Shown: in pieces, positions 17,322 to 26,953 of the stretch
Numbering within the stretch: the stretch's first letter is position 1
How the letters are laid out: each line of letters opens with the position of its first letter
Source of the DNA: Acinetobacter sp. NIPH 2100
Lineage (GTDB): Bacteria > Pseudomonadota > Gammaproteobacteria > Pseudomonadales > Moraxellaceae
DNA: 64,000 bases
NCBI RefSeq assembly: GCF_000369805.1
Contig: NZ_KB850224.1
Location: forward strand, 2,164,262 to 2,228,261
Direction of reading: 5' to 3'
Position numbers and translations under genes: made by a program
The notes under the pieces: model-generated
Databases searched by the model: none
What the model was told of the DNA's origin: nothing
The model's input: the letters and a program-made list of their open reading frames with translations, nothing else

Positions 17322-19049
17322 TTAGTTTTCCTCGAAATTACGTTGATGTAATTGATAATACATACCATGTTTTGCTAAAAGCTCAGCATGTGTGCCTTGC
17401 TCAATAATCTGGCCTTTATCCATGACCACGATCAGATCTGCATTTTCAACAGTAGACAAACGATGAGCAATTACAATCGTGGTACGGTCTTGCATCGCTT
17501 TATCAAATGCCTGTTGAATGAAGTATTCTGATTCATTATCAAGCGCACTGGTTGCTTCATCTAAAATCAGAATTGGAGAATCTTTTAAGATTGCTCTAGC
17601 AATGGCAATACGTTGACGCTGACCACCTGAGAGGTTCAAACCTTGCGCACCCAAAATGGTGTCATAACCTTGCGGCAGGTTCATAATAAAGTCATGTGCA
17701 TACGCTGCTTTCGCTGCCGCAATGACTTGCTCATCGCTTGAGTCTTGTAACTGCCCATAGGCAATATTATCGCGAACTGAGCGATTGAATAGCACAACTT
17801 GCTGATTCACTGTCGCAATTTGAGAACGTAAATAAGCCAACTCAATATCCTGAACGGGAATACCATCAAAATAGATTTGCCCTTCACTCAACTCTTGGAA
17901 ACGCGGCAGCATATTTACTAATGAGGTCTTACCTGCACCTGAACGCCCAACTAAAGCAACGGTTTGTCCTGCCTTGATATCTAAAGAAAAATCCTTGATC
18001 GCATGCGTACCATCTTCATAGCGCAAGTTGGCATGATCAAATTGAATATTCCCTTTTAAAGCAGGTTTCAATTGACCATTATTGATTTCTTCAGGCGTAT
18101 CCAATAGCTCAAACACGGAATGTGCTGCAGCTAAACCACGTTGTAACTTTTCATTGATATCGGTCAAATTCTTAACAGGCTTAGAAATAAGGCCCGCAGC
18201 GGTAATGAATGAAATGAATTCACCCGCAGAAGTATCACCAAAAACCTGTGGACGTAAAGCCAGCCAAAGAATGATTGCCATCGCCATTGATAATAAAAGC
18301 TGAATGATTGGGCTGTTAATATTTTGCACCACAACCATTTTCAAACCACGACGCAAGTTTTCTTCAGACGATTTATAAAAACGTTTCTGTTCAAACTCTT
18401 CGCCAGTAAAGCTTTTTACCACCGAATTTGCAGTAATGGTTTCTTGTACCACGTGGTTTACATCACCCATGGTATTTTGTACTTGGATTGACAATTTACG
18501 CATCTTCTTCGATGCGATTCTGACCAATATGCCAATAAAAGGCATGAAGACCACAATACATAAGGTTAATCGCCAGTTGGTGTAGAGTAGATAACTCAAT
18601 AAACCAAGAACAATCAAACCATCTTTAATTAAGGTCTGCAAAGACTCAGAAGACGCAGCTGTTAACTGCTCCACGTTATACATCAGCTTTGCACTGATGT
18701 GACCAGCACTGTTATCAAGATAATATTGCGCTGGTAATCTTAACAGTTTTGCATACACTTCCTGACGGATGCTAAACACTAAACTACGTGAAATCACAGC
18801 GGAAAAGTAACCACCGAGGAATAGACCAACGCCACGGAAAAACATCAATAAAACAATGAGTGCTGGAAACCAATCCAGATTGCTACGACTACCCTCTTGG
18901 ATCGCATCAATGATGTATTTCAATAGCTTTGCGACAGAGACCTCCGTCGCCGCGTTGATACCAAAACCAAGCAAGACGAGTAAGGCAACGCCCCAATAAG
19001 ATTTTAAATACGATATTAAACGGACATAAACCTTAAAATCCTGATTCAC
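17322..19049 (-). CDS. msbA: Lipid A export ATP-binding/permease protein MsbA
   Basis: This is a 575-residue half transporter with six N-terminal membrane helices and a C-terminal ABC ATPase: Walker A GRSGAGKTS, signature LSGGQRQR, Walker B ILILDEATSAL and a switch His in IVIAHRLST. MsbA flips core-lipid A across the inner membrane. Its ATG overlaps the exbD stop (ATGA) and lpxK follows by two bases. Confidence 0.97.
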   Translation of the reverse strand: MNQDFKVYVRLISYLKSYWGVALLVLLGFGINAATEVSVAKLLKYIIDAIQEGSRSNLDWFPALIVLLMFFRGVGLFLGGYFSAVISRSLVFSIRQEVYAKLLRLPAQYYLDNSAGHISAKLMYNVEQLTAASSESLQTLIKDGLIVLGLLSYLLYTNWRLTLCIVVFMPFIGILVRIASKKMRKLSIQVQNTMGDVNHVVQETITANSVVKSFTGEEFEQKRFYKSSEENLRRGLKMVVVQNINSPIIQLLLSMAMAIILWLALRPQVFGDTSAGEFISFITAAGLISKPVKNLTDINEKLQRGLAAAHSVFELLDTPEEINNGQLKPALKGNIQFDHANLRYEDGTHAIKDFSLDIKAGQTVALVGRSGAGKTSLVNMLPRFQELSEGQIYFDGIPVQDIELAYLRSQIATVNQQVVLFNRSVRDNIAYGQLQDSSDEQVIAAAKAAYAHDFIMNLPQGYDTILGAQGLNLSGGQRQRIAIARAILKDSPILILDEATSALDNESEYFIQQAFDKAMQDRTTIVIAHRLSTVENADLIVVMDKGQIIEQGTHAELLAKHGMYYQLHQRNFEEN

Positions 19050-19474
19050 TCAGTAAAACCTCTCGTTGGAACTTTGGTGCTGATATTGACGTTAACAAAA
19101 CCGAGTTGACCGGCGACATCCATCACTCGAATCACATCTTGATGCGCTGCTTTGGCATCAGCCGCAATAATAAACATAAAATCACGACGATCTTGTGCAA
19201 CTTGCTTAATGGCTGTGCTTAAATCAGCGATATCTTTACTTGATAATGCCTGACCGTTCACAGAATAATGCCCTGTGGAGTCTACCATGATTTCAATTTT
19301 GTGATCGAATTGTTTAGGTGGAACACCTTGCGCATCGGGCAATGTCAGATTTATACGGCTTTGCTGACTAAAAGTCGTTGATAATAATAAAAACACCAAA
19401 ATAAATAACATACAGTCAATCATTGGTGTCAAATTGATATGAATATCTTCAACTTGAGAACGTTTAAACTTCAT
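19046..19474 (-). CDS. exbD: ExbD/TolR family biopolymer transport protein
   Basis: The protein has one N-terminal membrane helix containing the proton-relay Asp (LTPMIDCMLFILVFLLL) and a periplasmic domain; 142 residues. It pairs with the ExbB/TolQ-like protein upstream to energise outer-membrane work by proton motive force. Because the pair is fused transcriptionally to msbA-lpxK, a link to envelope biogenesis is likely, but the TonB-like partner is unknown. Confidence 0.88.
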   Translation of the reverse strand: MKFKRSQVEDIHINLTPMIDCMLFILVFLLLSTTFSQQSRINLTLPDAQGVPPKQFDHKIEIMVDSTGHYSVNGQALSSKDIADLSTAIKQVAQDRRDFMFIIAADAKAAHQDVIRVMDVAGQLGFVNVNISTKVPTRGFTE

Positions 19475-19488
19475 GATGCCACCTCGGC

Positions 19489-20130
19489 TTAGCTTGCACG
19501 ACGGTGTTCTTGTACATGAGCAGCTTTTTTATAGAAAAGTGCTGCATGAAACAAGGTTGATTGCTGTTCTAATTCAGCAATATATTCATGTACTACACGC
19601 TGAAAATAACGATATGCAATCATTGCAGGAATCGCAATCAGCATTCCGACAGCTGTGGTAATCAAGGCCTTAGAGATACCTGGCATCATCATACTGGCAT
19701 TACCCGCAGAACCGATATCAATCACCAAAAAAGACTCAATGATGCCCAGAACTGTGCCGAGTAAACCCAACAAAGGTGCAATTGCACTTAAGGTTCCAAG
19801 AAAGTTAATATTTTTTTCGAGATAACTGATTTCTTGAGATGCTGTTGCTTCCATTTGCGCACGGGCAAATTGCTCACCTTGATCGCGCTGATCGTAGCCA
19901 GATTTAAGAATACGACCTAATGGACTTTTTTGAGCATCTTCTTGTTCTAATTGCACAATAACTGCATCAACATCAGAACCATTTACAAGCAATGCTTGCG
20001 GTAAAACTTGTGACCGTTTTAAACGAATGTATCGTTCAATTGTAATGGCAACCGTAAAAATTGATGAAAGAATAAGGGGCAGCATTAACCAGCCACCCGC
20101 TTTCACAAGTTCCCACATATTATTCCCCAA
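19489..20130 (-). CDS. exbB: MotA/TolQ/ExbB family proton channel protein
   Basis: The 213-residue protein has three membrane segments (near 12-30, 105-130 and 150-175) and the family-typical GTVLGIIESF and ALITTAVGMLIAIPAM stretches. Together with ExbD it forms the proton-conducting motor. It is first in the exbB-exbD-msbA-lpxK-kdsB run; the parB stop lies about 35 bp upstream of its start. Confidence 0.9.
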   Translation of the reverse strand: MGNNMWELVKAGGWLMLPLILSSIFTVAITIERYIRLKRSQVLPQALLVNGSDVDAVIVQLEQEDAQKSPLGRILKSGYDQRDQGEQFARAQMEATASQEISYLEKNINFLGTLSAIAPLLGLLGTVLGIIESFLVIDIGSAGNASMMMPGISKALITTAVGMLIAIPAMIAYRYFQRVVHEYIAELEQQSTLFHAALFYKKAAHVQEHRRAS

Positions 20131-20165
20131 TAATATCTAAAATATAAAAGGATGCGCCCTCAAGA

Positions 20166-21053
20166 TTAGTTAGGTAAGCAAATATTGAGGATTCCATCCA
20201 ACTCATCCAATGAGTGGTAATGAATGACCATTTTCCCTTTACCTTTCTGGTTATGGTCAATTTTCACATTCGCTCCGAAACGCTCGGAAAGCTTCTGAGT
20301 CAATTGTTCAATATCTGGAGAAATTTGAGCCTTTTCCTTTTCAGGTTTTGGTTCACTCCACTCACGAACTAACTGTTCAGTTTGACGTACCGACAAACCT
20401 TTTTCAATCACGATTTGTGCAACCGCAATTTGATCTTTTGCCTTCAGCGTCAGGATGGCACGGGCATGCCCCATGTCAATCTGACCTTGTTGGATTAACT
20501 CTTTAATTGGATCAGCCAAGCTCAGTAAGCGTAACAGGTTACTCACCGTGGTACGTGCCTTGCCTACCGTATCTGCAATTTCTTGATGGCTTAAACCAAA
20601 TTCATCGTGGAAGCGTTGTAAAGCAACTGCTTGATCAATCGGATTGAGATCTTGACGTTGAATATTTTCAATCAACGCCAAAGCAATTGCGACTTGATCA
20701 TTCAAGTCACGCACAATTGCCGGAATTTCTGCCAAACCTGCTAATTGGGCAGCACGCCAACGACGTTCACCCGCAATAATTTCATAAGGATGTTGTTCAT
20801 CATCCACAGGACGAATCACAATTGGCTGCATCACACCATGTTTTTCAATCGATGCTGCGAGCTCTTGTAAATCTTGTTCTTGGATAAAGCTACGTGGTTG
20901 ATATTCACCACGTTTCAATAAATTGACATCAATTTGCTTGAGTTGACCATGATCCAAGGCTTGTGCTTCAAGTTGCAATTTCTCTTTTTGAATTGAACCT
21001 AATAGCGCATCTAAACCACGACCTTTAGCCAATCCGCGTTTTTTGATGCTCAT
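20166..21053 (-). CDS. parB: Chromosome-partitioning protein ParB
   Basis: ParB is a CTP-dependent clamp that loads at parS. The Box II-type GERRWRAAQLAG, the preceding PIVIRP and the helix-turn-helix HQEIADTVGKARTTVSNLLRLL are intact; 295 residues is normal. It overlaps parA (ATGA). parS sites normally lie near the origin, but no convincing one was found in this window. Confidence 0.97.
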   Translation of the reverse strand: MSIKKRGLAKGRGLDALLGSIQKEKLQLEAQALDHGQLKQIDVNLLKRGEYQPRSFIQEQDLQELAASIEKHGVMQPIVIRPVDDEQHPYEIIAGERRWRAAQLAGLAEIPAIVRDLNDQVAIALALIENIQRQDLNPIDQAVALQRFHDEFGLSHQEIADTVGKARTTVSNLLRLLSLADPIKELIQQGQIDMGHARAILTLKAKDQIAVAQIVIEKGLSVRQTEQLVREWSEPKPEKEKAQISPDIEQLTQKLSERFGANVKIDHNQKGKGKMVIHYHSLDELDGILNICLPN

Positions 21054-21832
21054 ACAGCACTTCCTTTTTTCACTTTACTTTTCTTCAACATTTCTGCGGC
21101 TAAATTCAAATATGCAATTGCACCTTTTGAACTCTTTTCAAAATAAATTACAGGTAAACCATGAGCTGGTGCTTCTGCCAAACGAATATTTCGAGGAATC
21201 ACCGTTTCATAGAGTTTTTTACCAAAATATTGCTCCAACTCTGCCGACACATCACGTGTCAACGCATTACGAGCGTCATACATGGTACGTAATACCCCAA
21301 CAATTTCCAAGTTTGGATTAAGGGCTTTTTGTATACGATCAATGGTCTGGGTGAGATCCGCTAATCCTTCCAAAGCATAATATTCACATTGCATTGGAAT
21401 AATCACACCATTCACGGCAGCCAAGGCATTGACGGTAATTAAGCTGAGGCTTGGCGCACAATCGACAATGATATAGTCAAATGCAGCATCTACTTCCTGC
21501 AAAGCATTCTTCAGAATAAACTCTCGGCCTTCTTGCTCGGCAATAGCAAGTTCTACACCTGCTAGCTCACGGTTTGCACCTAAAACTTTATAACCTACTT
21601 CTGCTTTTTGAATCGCAGTTTCAATTGGCACTTCACCCAACAACACATCTGTGACTGAGTAAAGTAAATCATTCTTTTGAATACCTGACCCCATGGTGGC
21701 ATTCCCTTGTGAGTCCATATCGACTAACAAGACACGTTTTTTCAAGATCGCCAAAGAGGCAGCAAGATTGACTGCTGTCGTGGTTTTTCCCACACCACCT
21801 TTTTGGTTTGCAATCGCAATAATTTGAGCCAT
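21050..21832 (-). CDS. parA: Chromosome-partitioning ATPase ParA (Soj)
   Basis: The deviant Walker A KGGVGKTTTAVNLA at the N-terminus and the DMDSQGNAT and YIIVDCAPSL motifs mark a chromosomal ParA of 260 residues. It acts with ParB in origin segregation. The rsmG-parA-parB order is the usual origin-proximal arrangement in gammaproteobacteria, which suggests that this window lies not far from oriC, although gidA and dnaA are not seen. Confidence 0.97.
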   Translation of the reverse strand: MAQIIAIANQKGGVGKTTTAVNLAASLAILKKRVLLVDMDSQGNATMGSGIQKNDLLYSVTDVLLGEVPIETAIQKAEVGYKVLGANRELAGVELAIAEQEGREFILKNALQEVDAAFDYIIVDCAPSLSLITVNALAAVNGVIIPMQCEYYALEGLADLTQTIDRIQKALNPNLEIVGVLRTMYDARNALTRDVSAELEQYFGKKLYETVIPRNIRLAEAPAHGLPVIYFEKSSKGAIAYLNLAAEMLKKSKVKKGSAV

Positions 21833-21850
21833 GACTACCCTTAATATTTT

Positions 21851-22486
21851 TTATTGAATAAGTTGAAGTAAAAGTAAGTGACGCTGTTCATCCAATCTCG
21901 GCACACGCAGTTCAATGATCTTACATGAATACTGATCTTTCATCTGCTCAACTTCATCCTCTGGAATCAAGCCTTTCATTGCAGCAATGATACTTTGCTC
22001 ATGCATATAAGGTTGTGCTGCATCAACAAAATCAGTCAAAGAAGCAAATGCTCGACTTGTAATGACATCGAACTGACCAAGTTCGCCAATGCTGTCTTCA
22101 TTTTCAACACGTGTTTGAACTGCAATTACATTTTTCAGTTTTAAGTCAGCAATAAATTGCTTCAAGAAACGAATCTTTTTCCCATTCGAATCTAATAGTA
22201 CACAAGAACGTTCTGGTTGACATAATGCAATGATCATGCCCGGCATACCACCGCCCGTACCAACATCTAATAAACGGCCTTGTGGCAAATCATTTAAAAT
22301 ACTTAAACTATCTAATAAATGTTTAACCAACATTTCTTTCGGCTCACGAATGGCCGTTAAATTGTATGCCTTATTCCATAGCACCAGCGCATCTTGATAT
22401 TTCAATAAGAGTGTTAGGGCTTCTTCACTCAGGTTGAGACCTAGAGCTTGACTACCTTGCTTTAATTCTTGAAAAAAAGGATGCAT
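21851..22486 (-). CDS. rsmG: 16S rRNA (guanine527-N7)-methyltransferase
   Basis: RsmG (GidB) methylates G527 of 16S rRNA. The SAM-binding motif LLDVGTGGGMPG and the following LLDSNGKKIRFLKQ are typical, and VTSRAFASL is the conserved late motif. The frame is open upstream to 22540, but the ATG at 22486 gives the family's normal length (about 211 residues). It lies directly in front of parA. Confidence 0.95.
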   Translation of the reverse strand: MHPFFQELKQGSQALGLNLSEEALTLLLKYQDALVLWNKAYNLTAIREPKEMLVKHLLDSLSILNDLPQGRLLDVGTGGGMPGMIIALCQPERSCVLLDSNGKKIRFLKQFIADLKLKNVIAVQTRVENEDSIGELGQFDVITSRAFASLTDFVDAAQPYMHEQSIIAAMKGLIPEDEVEQMKDQYSCKIIELRVPRLDEQRHLLLLQLIQ

Positions 22487-22563
22487 AACAGTGCGACATC
22501 TCGATAAACTTGCTGTGCAGTATACCGATTTCTGATACAAGGCACAGCAGGACTTGTTGAACG

Positions 22564-22605
22564 ATTATGCAGTTAAACATTTACAAGCATGATAAACTGC
22601 ATAAT
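22564..22605. repeat. Inverted repeat between murU and rsmG
   Basis: Perfect 11-bp arms (22564-22574 and 22595-22605) with a 20-nt loop. There is no T run on either side, so it may be a weak terminator after murU or a protein-binding site. Confidence 0.45.
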
Positions 22606-22660
22606 CCTTTAAGTTTTTGTCTTTTCTTATGCAAATCACAGATAGACAAAGCATTTTTTA

Positions 22661-23350
22661 TTATGCGAATGCGCCCTGCTTGATTTGTTGATCAAGCTGC
22701 TCCAAACGCTCAGGTGTACCAACATCCACCCAGATTCCTTGCAACTTTTCAGCTGAAACTTGTTGTTGCTGCATGGCTTGTTTCAATAATGGCGCTAAAG
22801 GTCGTTTGCCATTTTCCAAACCAACAAACATGTGTGGTGCCAATACCGCAACACCACTATACGTTAAAGCCTCACCCAACTGCTCCTGCTCAAAAGTGTA
22901 AGCCAAATCATTCGCAAGGATAAAGTCACCCTTCAAATGCTGAGGCGGATTTTCAACCAGCACCAAATGCGCTTGTTTATCTTCCAACTGAACATTTAAC
23001 AATGAGGTAAAATCCATTGTGGTCCAAACATCACCATTAACTAGAATAAAAGGCTCATCACCCAGCAATGGCAATGCATTGATGATACCTCCTGCGGTTT
23101 CTAGACCTTCACCTTCGTGTGACCACAAAATAGTGACACCGAACTGAGAACCATCACCTAAAGCAGCAGCAAGTTTTTCACCTAACCAAGCTGTATTAAT
23201 CACAATCTCGGTAATGCCTATTTTTTGCAGCTTTTCGATATGCCAAACAATCAGTGGCTTGCCACCAACTTCCAGTAAAGGCTTTGGTGTGTGCAAGGTC
23301 AAGGGACGCATACGATTGCCCATACCCGCAGCAAGAATCATCGCTTTCAT
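22661..23350 (-). CDS. murU: N-acetylmuramate alpha-1-phosphate uridylyltransferase
   Basis: The nucleotidyltransferase signature MILAAGMGNRMRPLT is at the N-terminus and ILVNGDVWT carries the metal-binding Asp. Among such enzymes MurU is chosen because it directly follows an amgK-like kinase (TAATG overlap): AmgK phosphorylates MurNAc, and MurU converts MurNAc-1-phosphate to UDP-MurNAc, bypassing MurA, which is the fosfomycin target. A generic mannose-1-phosphate guanylyltransferase annotation would be the alternative. Confidence 0.88.
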   Translation of the reverse strand: MKAMILAAGMGNRMRPLTLHTPKPLLEVGGKPLIVWHIEKLQKIGITEIVINTAWLGEKLAAALGDGSQFGVTILWSHEGEGLETAGGIINALPLLGDEPFILVNGDVWTTMDFTSLLNVQLEDKQAHLVLVENPPQHLKGDFILANDLAYTFEQEQLGEALTYSGVAVLAPHMFVGLENGKRPLAPLLKQAMQQQQVSAEKLQGIWVDVGTPERLEQLDQQIKQGAFA

Positions 23351-24369
23351 TAGGCTGCAACCTCATAATTGCCGTATTTTTCAATAAACTTCGGCATCAC
23401 GACGTCACGAATGAATTGCATAAAGTCATTCAGTTCATCATACCCTTGGCTTTCTTCCAGTAAATACCACATCACGCGCGGTAAATCTTTTAAATAGCCT
23501 GACTTGCCATCACGTTCAAATAAACGCACAAAAATACCAAGAATTTTCAGGTGACGTTGAATCGCCATCAGATCTGCATCACGCTTGAACTGTTCAAAAC
23601 TACGGTTTTCTTTCGCAGTTGCAGGTAAGAGTTTATAAAATACCCCAAACCACTCATAAACACGTTTAGCATTCCACTGCACATAGGCATCACGTGTAAT
23701 CGAGATGAGGTCATATGTATCCGCACCAATCACCGCATCCTGAAAATCAATCACTCCCAGCTCTTGCTCATTTTCGATTTTCATCAGATTACGGCTGTGA
23801 AAATCACGATGAACGATCACTTGTGGCTGTTGAGTCGCTTCAATCGCAAGAAAGTCAAAAGCTTGCTCGATTGTTTCAAGTTGCTGCTCTGTCGGCTGAA
23901 TTTGCAATGATGGCAACATCCAGTCGGTCAACAAACGCATTTCTGTCATCAACTTTTCATAAGAATAAGCTGGCAATTGCGTATCCGCATCGATCTGCTG
24001 TAACTCAATCAGTTGCTTGAAACTTTGTGCATAGTATTGATCGACTGTCTCATCATTCAGTAAAGTTGATAAAACAACATCACCAAAATCTTCTAACAGC
24101 AACAATCCTAACGTTAAGTCTTTCGCAACGATATGCGGTACACGCACACCATTTTTGTCAAAGAACTCATCGATGCTAACAAATGGAATACAATCTTCTT
24201 TTTCAGGCGGTGCATCCATGAGCATATATGTTTTGTTTTGTAACTTAATTCGCGCGTAGCGGCGAAAGCTTGCGTCTCCTGCCAAAAAATTGATCTCAAA
24301 TTGATCAGATTGGAGGGTGGCTTGAAGCCAAGTTTGTATCAATTGTTCACGTTGTGTATTCATTTGCAA
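23350..24369 (-). CDS. amgK: N-acetylmuramate/N-acetylglucosamine anomeric kinase
   Basis: This 339-residue protein has the aminoglycoside-phosphotransferase fold, with the catalytic loop VIHRDFHSRNLM and the metal-binding LGVIDFQDA. Its coupling to murU and the divergent lptD-surA pair reproduce the Pseudomonas amgK-murU locus for peptidoglycan recycling. The two stop and start codons overlap as TAATG. Confidence 0.9.
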   Translation of the reverse strand: MQMNTQREQLIQTWLQATLQSDQFEINFLAGDASFRRYARIKLQNKTYMLMDAPPEKEDCIPFVSIDEFFDKNGVRVPHIVAKDLTLGLLLLEDFGDVVLSTLLNDETVDQYYAQSFKQLIELQQIDADTQLPAYSYEKLMTEMRLLTDWMLPSLQIQPTEQQLETIEQAFDFLAIEATQQPQVIVHRDFHSRNLMKIENEQELGVIDFQDAVIGADTYDLISITRDAYVQWNAKRVYEWFGVFYKLLPATAKENRSFEQFKRDADLMAIQRHLKILGIFVRLFERDGKSGYLKDLPRVMWYLLEESQGYDELNDFMQFIRDVVMPKFIEKYGNYEVAA

Positions 24370-24481
24370 TAAAATCTAAAACTAGCTGAGATTTTGAAAG
24401 CTTAAGTGTAGCCACTTATCAACTTTTTCTCTATGATGCGACAATAATTAATTGTGAATTAGCGTATTGGTTAATGAGACA

Positions 24482-26953
24482 ATGAAACATCAGTTTAAAT
24501 TTAATCCTTTAGCAACAGCTATTTTGACACTCTTGTGTGGCGGCTCGATCCAATCAGGTTTCGCGGCACCAGCTGATGCTGTCTCTACGCTTGACAACAA
24601 ACAGCTTAAAGCAGCGATTCCAAATCAGGGACAGCAAGATCAGGAAAGTTATCCTGGGGAAAGTTTTTTCCAGCAATATTATGTAGACAAATCAGCACCA
24701 GAAGCGCAGTTACGTGATAATCGTTATTTAAGCTCTTCGTTTTGCCAAGGAACTTGGGTCACCCCGATTAATCCTGAAGTAAAAGCGGGCGATGCGAGCA
24801 CAACGACTTCTGTACTCACTGCTGATTATGGGCATTACAACCCAACTGGCGATTCAGTTCTGCAAGGCAATGTGGTAATCGACCAAGAAGGTCGCACCAT
24901 CCGTGCCGACCAAGTCACGATCGACTCGACACAAACATATGCCAATGCTGAAGGTCGTGTTCAGATTGCTCAATCAGGCTTACTCACCCAAAGTGATGCG
25001 ATTAACTATAATTTGAAGACCCAAACAGGTGATTTAAACAATAGTTTCTATATCTCAGAGCAACAACACGCGCATGGTCATGCAAACCAAATTAAACGCG
25101 CCAATGAAAATTTAGTTATTTTTAAAGATGCAAGCTATACAGCCTGCCCGCCTGAACAAAAACCAGCATGGAAAATTCAGGCCAAAGAAATTGAACTCAA
25201 CCAAGATACAGGTCGCGGTGTCACCCGCAATACAAAACTCTATATTAAAGATGTTCCTGTACTGGCTGTACCTTATTTTAATTTCCCAATTGATGACCGT
25301 CGTACCACAGGTCTTCTCAGTCCGAATTTTGGTTATAGCAATGATGGTGGTGCGCAACTCATCACCCCAGTCTACCTCAACCTTGCACCCAATTATGATC
25401 TCACGCTTACACCAAGCTATATGAGTAAACGTGGTCCAAAATTAGATGCAGATTTCCGCTATATGACTGAAAACTTTGGTGCAGGTCGTATTTGGGGTGG
25501 TTATATTGCAAGTGACAACCAGTATGGCAATGAAGCACGTGATGATCTTCATTTTATTCATAATTGGAGAATCGACGATCAGTGGTCAACCAATTTAGAA
25601 TATAACTATGCCTCTGATAAAGACTACTTTGCCGACTTTAACAATAATCCAAACACAAGAACGGATCTGAATTTACGTCGTGCTTGGGAACTTAATTATC
25701 AAAATGGAATTCCAGGGTTAAGAGCTCAGCTAAAAGTCGAAGACTTCCAAACACTGGATAAAACCGTCAAAGACATAGACAAACCCTACGCCCGTCTTCC
25801 ACAATTTTTATTAAACTACGTTACAGGCGACCCACAAGGTCTACAGTACGAGTTTAATAACGATACAGCCTACTTTAAAAAATCTGTCAATGATGGCTCG
25901 GCACTTGAATCAAGTGGTACCCGTATTTACAACCAGTTTGCGGTTCGCTACAACTATTTAACTCCGTCTTGGTTCTATGCGATTCCAGAAGTTTCTGTTC
26001 GTAGTATCAATACCTTTTTTGATCAAGACTCCAAAGAAGGACGAGGACTTTCAGCGTCTGATGATCTAGAAAAATCAGTCGTTGTTCCTCAGTTCACCTT
26101 TGCAACAGGCGTCACTTTCGAAAAAGATGGTAAATACTTACAAAGTATTTCACCTCGTGCTTTTTATGCTTACTCACCTTATAAAAACCAAGACGATCAT
26201 CCAAACTTTGACTCAACCACTGCGTCAATCAACTATGATCAACTCTTCAATCCATATCGTTTTTATGGGCATGACCGTTTAGATGATAACAACTTCTTAT
26301 CACTCGGCGTCACTTATAGCTTATTAGATACTGAAGGTTTAGAGCGAATTAAAGCAAGCGTAGGTCAAAGTTATTATTTTAGTGATCGCCGCGTAAGCTT
26401 AAATGAAAAGCTTGACGATTTTGACACTCAAAACCGTACAGGTCCTATTGTTAGCTTATCAAGTCAGCTCAATCAAAACGTCACCATTTCGTCAAACTCA
26501 GCTTGGATGTCTAATGGCGACAATGCGCAACGAGATTTCCAAGCCTACTATACTGGCGATAAAGGCAATCTTTACAACTTAGGCTATTTTTATCGTAAGC
26601 ACATTCCTGATCGTCAAGATGCCTATGATCAAGTTGTTGCATCCTTTATACAACCTGTAAAAGACAATTGGCGTATCATGGGCCATGCTCAATACGACAT
26701 AGACAACAACGTGATGCGTGAATATTTACTTGGTGTAAATTATGAGTCGTGTTGTTGGGCTGTTTCAGTATACGGTCGTTCTTACTATAACGATCTGGAT
26801 GATCCAAACTCTCCAGACGTTCGTAAAAAGAATGCAGTGATGGCTGAGTTCACCCTAAAAGGCCTTGGTGCTTTAAACAATAAGCTTGCTTCTCTTCTCG
26901 AAAACAGAGTTTTAGGTTTCAACAAAATTAATCAATCTTGGACACAACGTTAA
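24482..26953 (+). CDS. lptD: LPS-assembly protein LptD
   Basis: From the ATG at 24482 there is a signal peptide ending near GFAAPA, an OstA-type beta-jellyroll domain (about residues 100-250) and a large C-terminal barrel (about 270-790). One Cys lies near the start of the mature part (SSFCQGTW) and an adjacent Cys pair near the end (YESCCWAV), matching the cysteines that form the essential LptD disulfides. A TTG five codons upstream is a less likely start. It is divergent from amgK and overlaps surA by one base. Confidence 0.96.
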   Translation: MKHQFKFNPLATAILTLLCGGSIQSGFAAPADAVSTLDNKQLKAAIPNQGQQDQESYPGESFFQQYYVDKSAPEAQLRDNRYLSSSFCQGTWVTPINPEVKAGDASTTTSVLTADYGHYNPTGDSVLQGNVVIDQEGRTIRADQVTIDSTQTYANAEGRVQIAQSGLLTQSDAINYNLKTQTGDLNNSFYISEQQHAHGHANQIKRANENLVIFKDASYTACPPEQKPAWKIQAKEIELNQDTGRGVTRNTKLYIKDVPVLAVPYFNFPIDDRRTTGLLSPNFGYSNDGGAQLITPVYLNLAPNYDLTLTPSYMSKRGPKLDADFRYMTENFGAGRIWGGYIASDNQYGNEARDDLHFIHNWRIDDQWSTNLEYNYASDKDYFADFNNNPNTRTDLNLRRAWELNYQNGIPGLRAQLKVEDFQTLDKTVKDIDKPYARLPQFLLNYVTGDPQGLQYEFNNDTAYFKKSVNDGSALESSGTRIYNQFAVRYNYLTPSWFYAIPEVSVRSINTFFDQDSKEGRGLSASDDLEKSVVVPQFTFATGVTFEKDGKYLQSISPRAFYAYSPYKNQDDHPNFDSTTASINYDQLFNPYRFYGHDRLDDNNFLSLGVTYSLLDTEGLERIKASVGQSYYFSDRRVSLNEKLDDFDTQNRTGPIVSLSSQLNQNVTISSNSAWMSNGDNAQRDFQAYYTGDKGNLYNLGYFYRKHIPDRQDAYDQVVASFIQPVKDNWRIMGHAQYDIDNNVMREYLLGVNYESCCWAVSVYGRSYYNDLDDPNSPDVRKKNAVMAEFTLKGLGALNNKLASLLENRVLGFNKINQSWTQR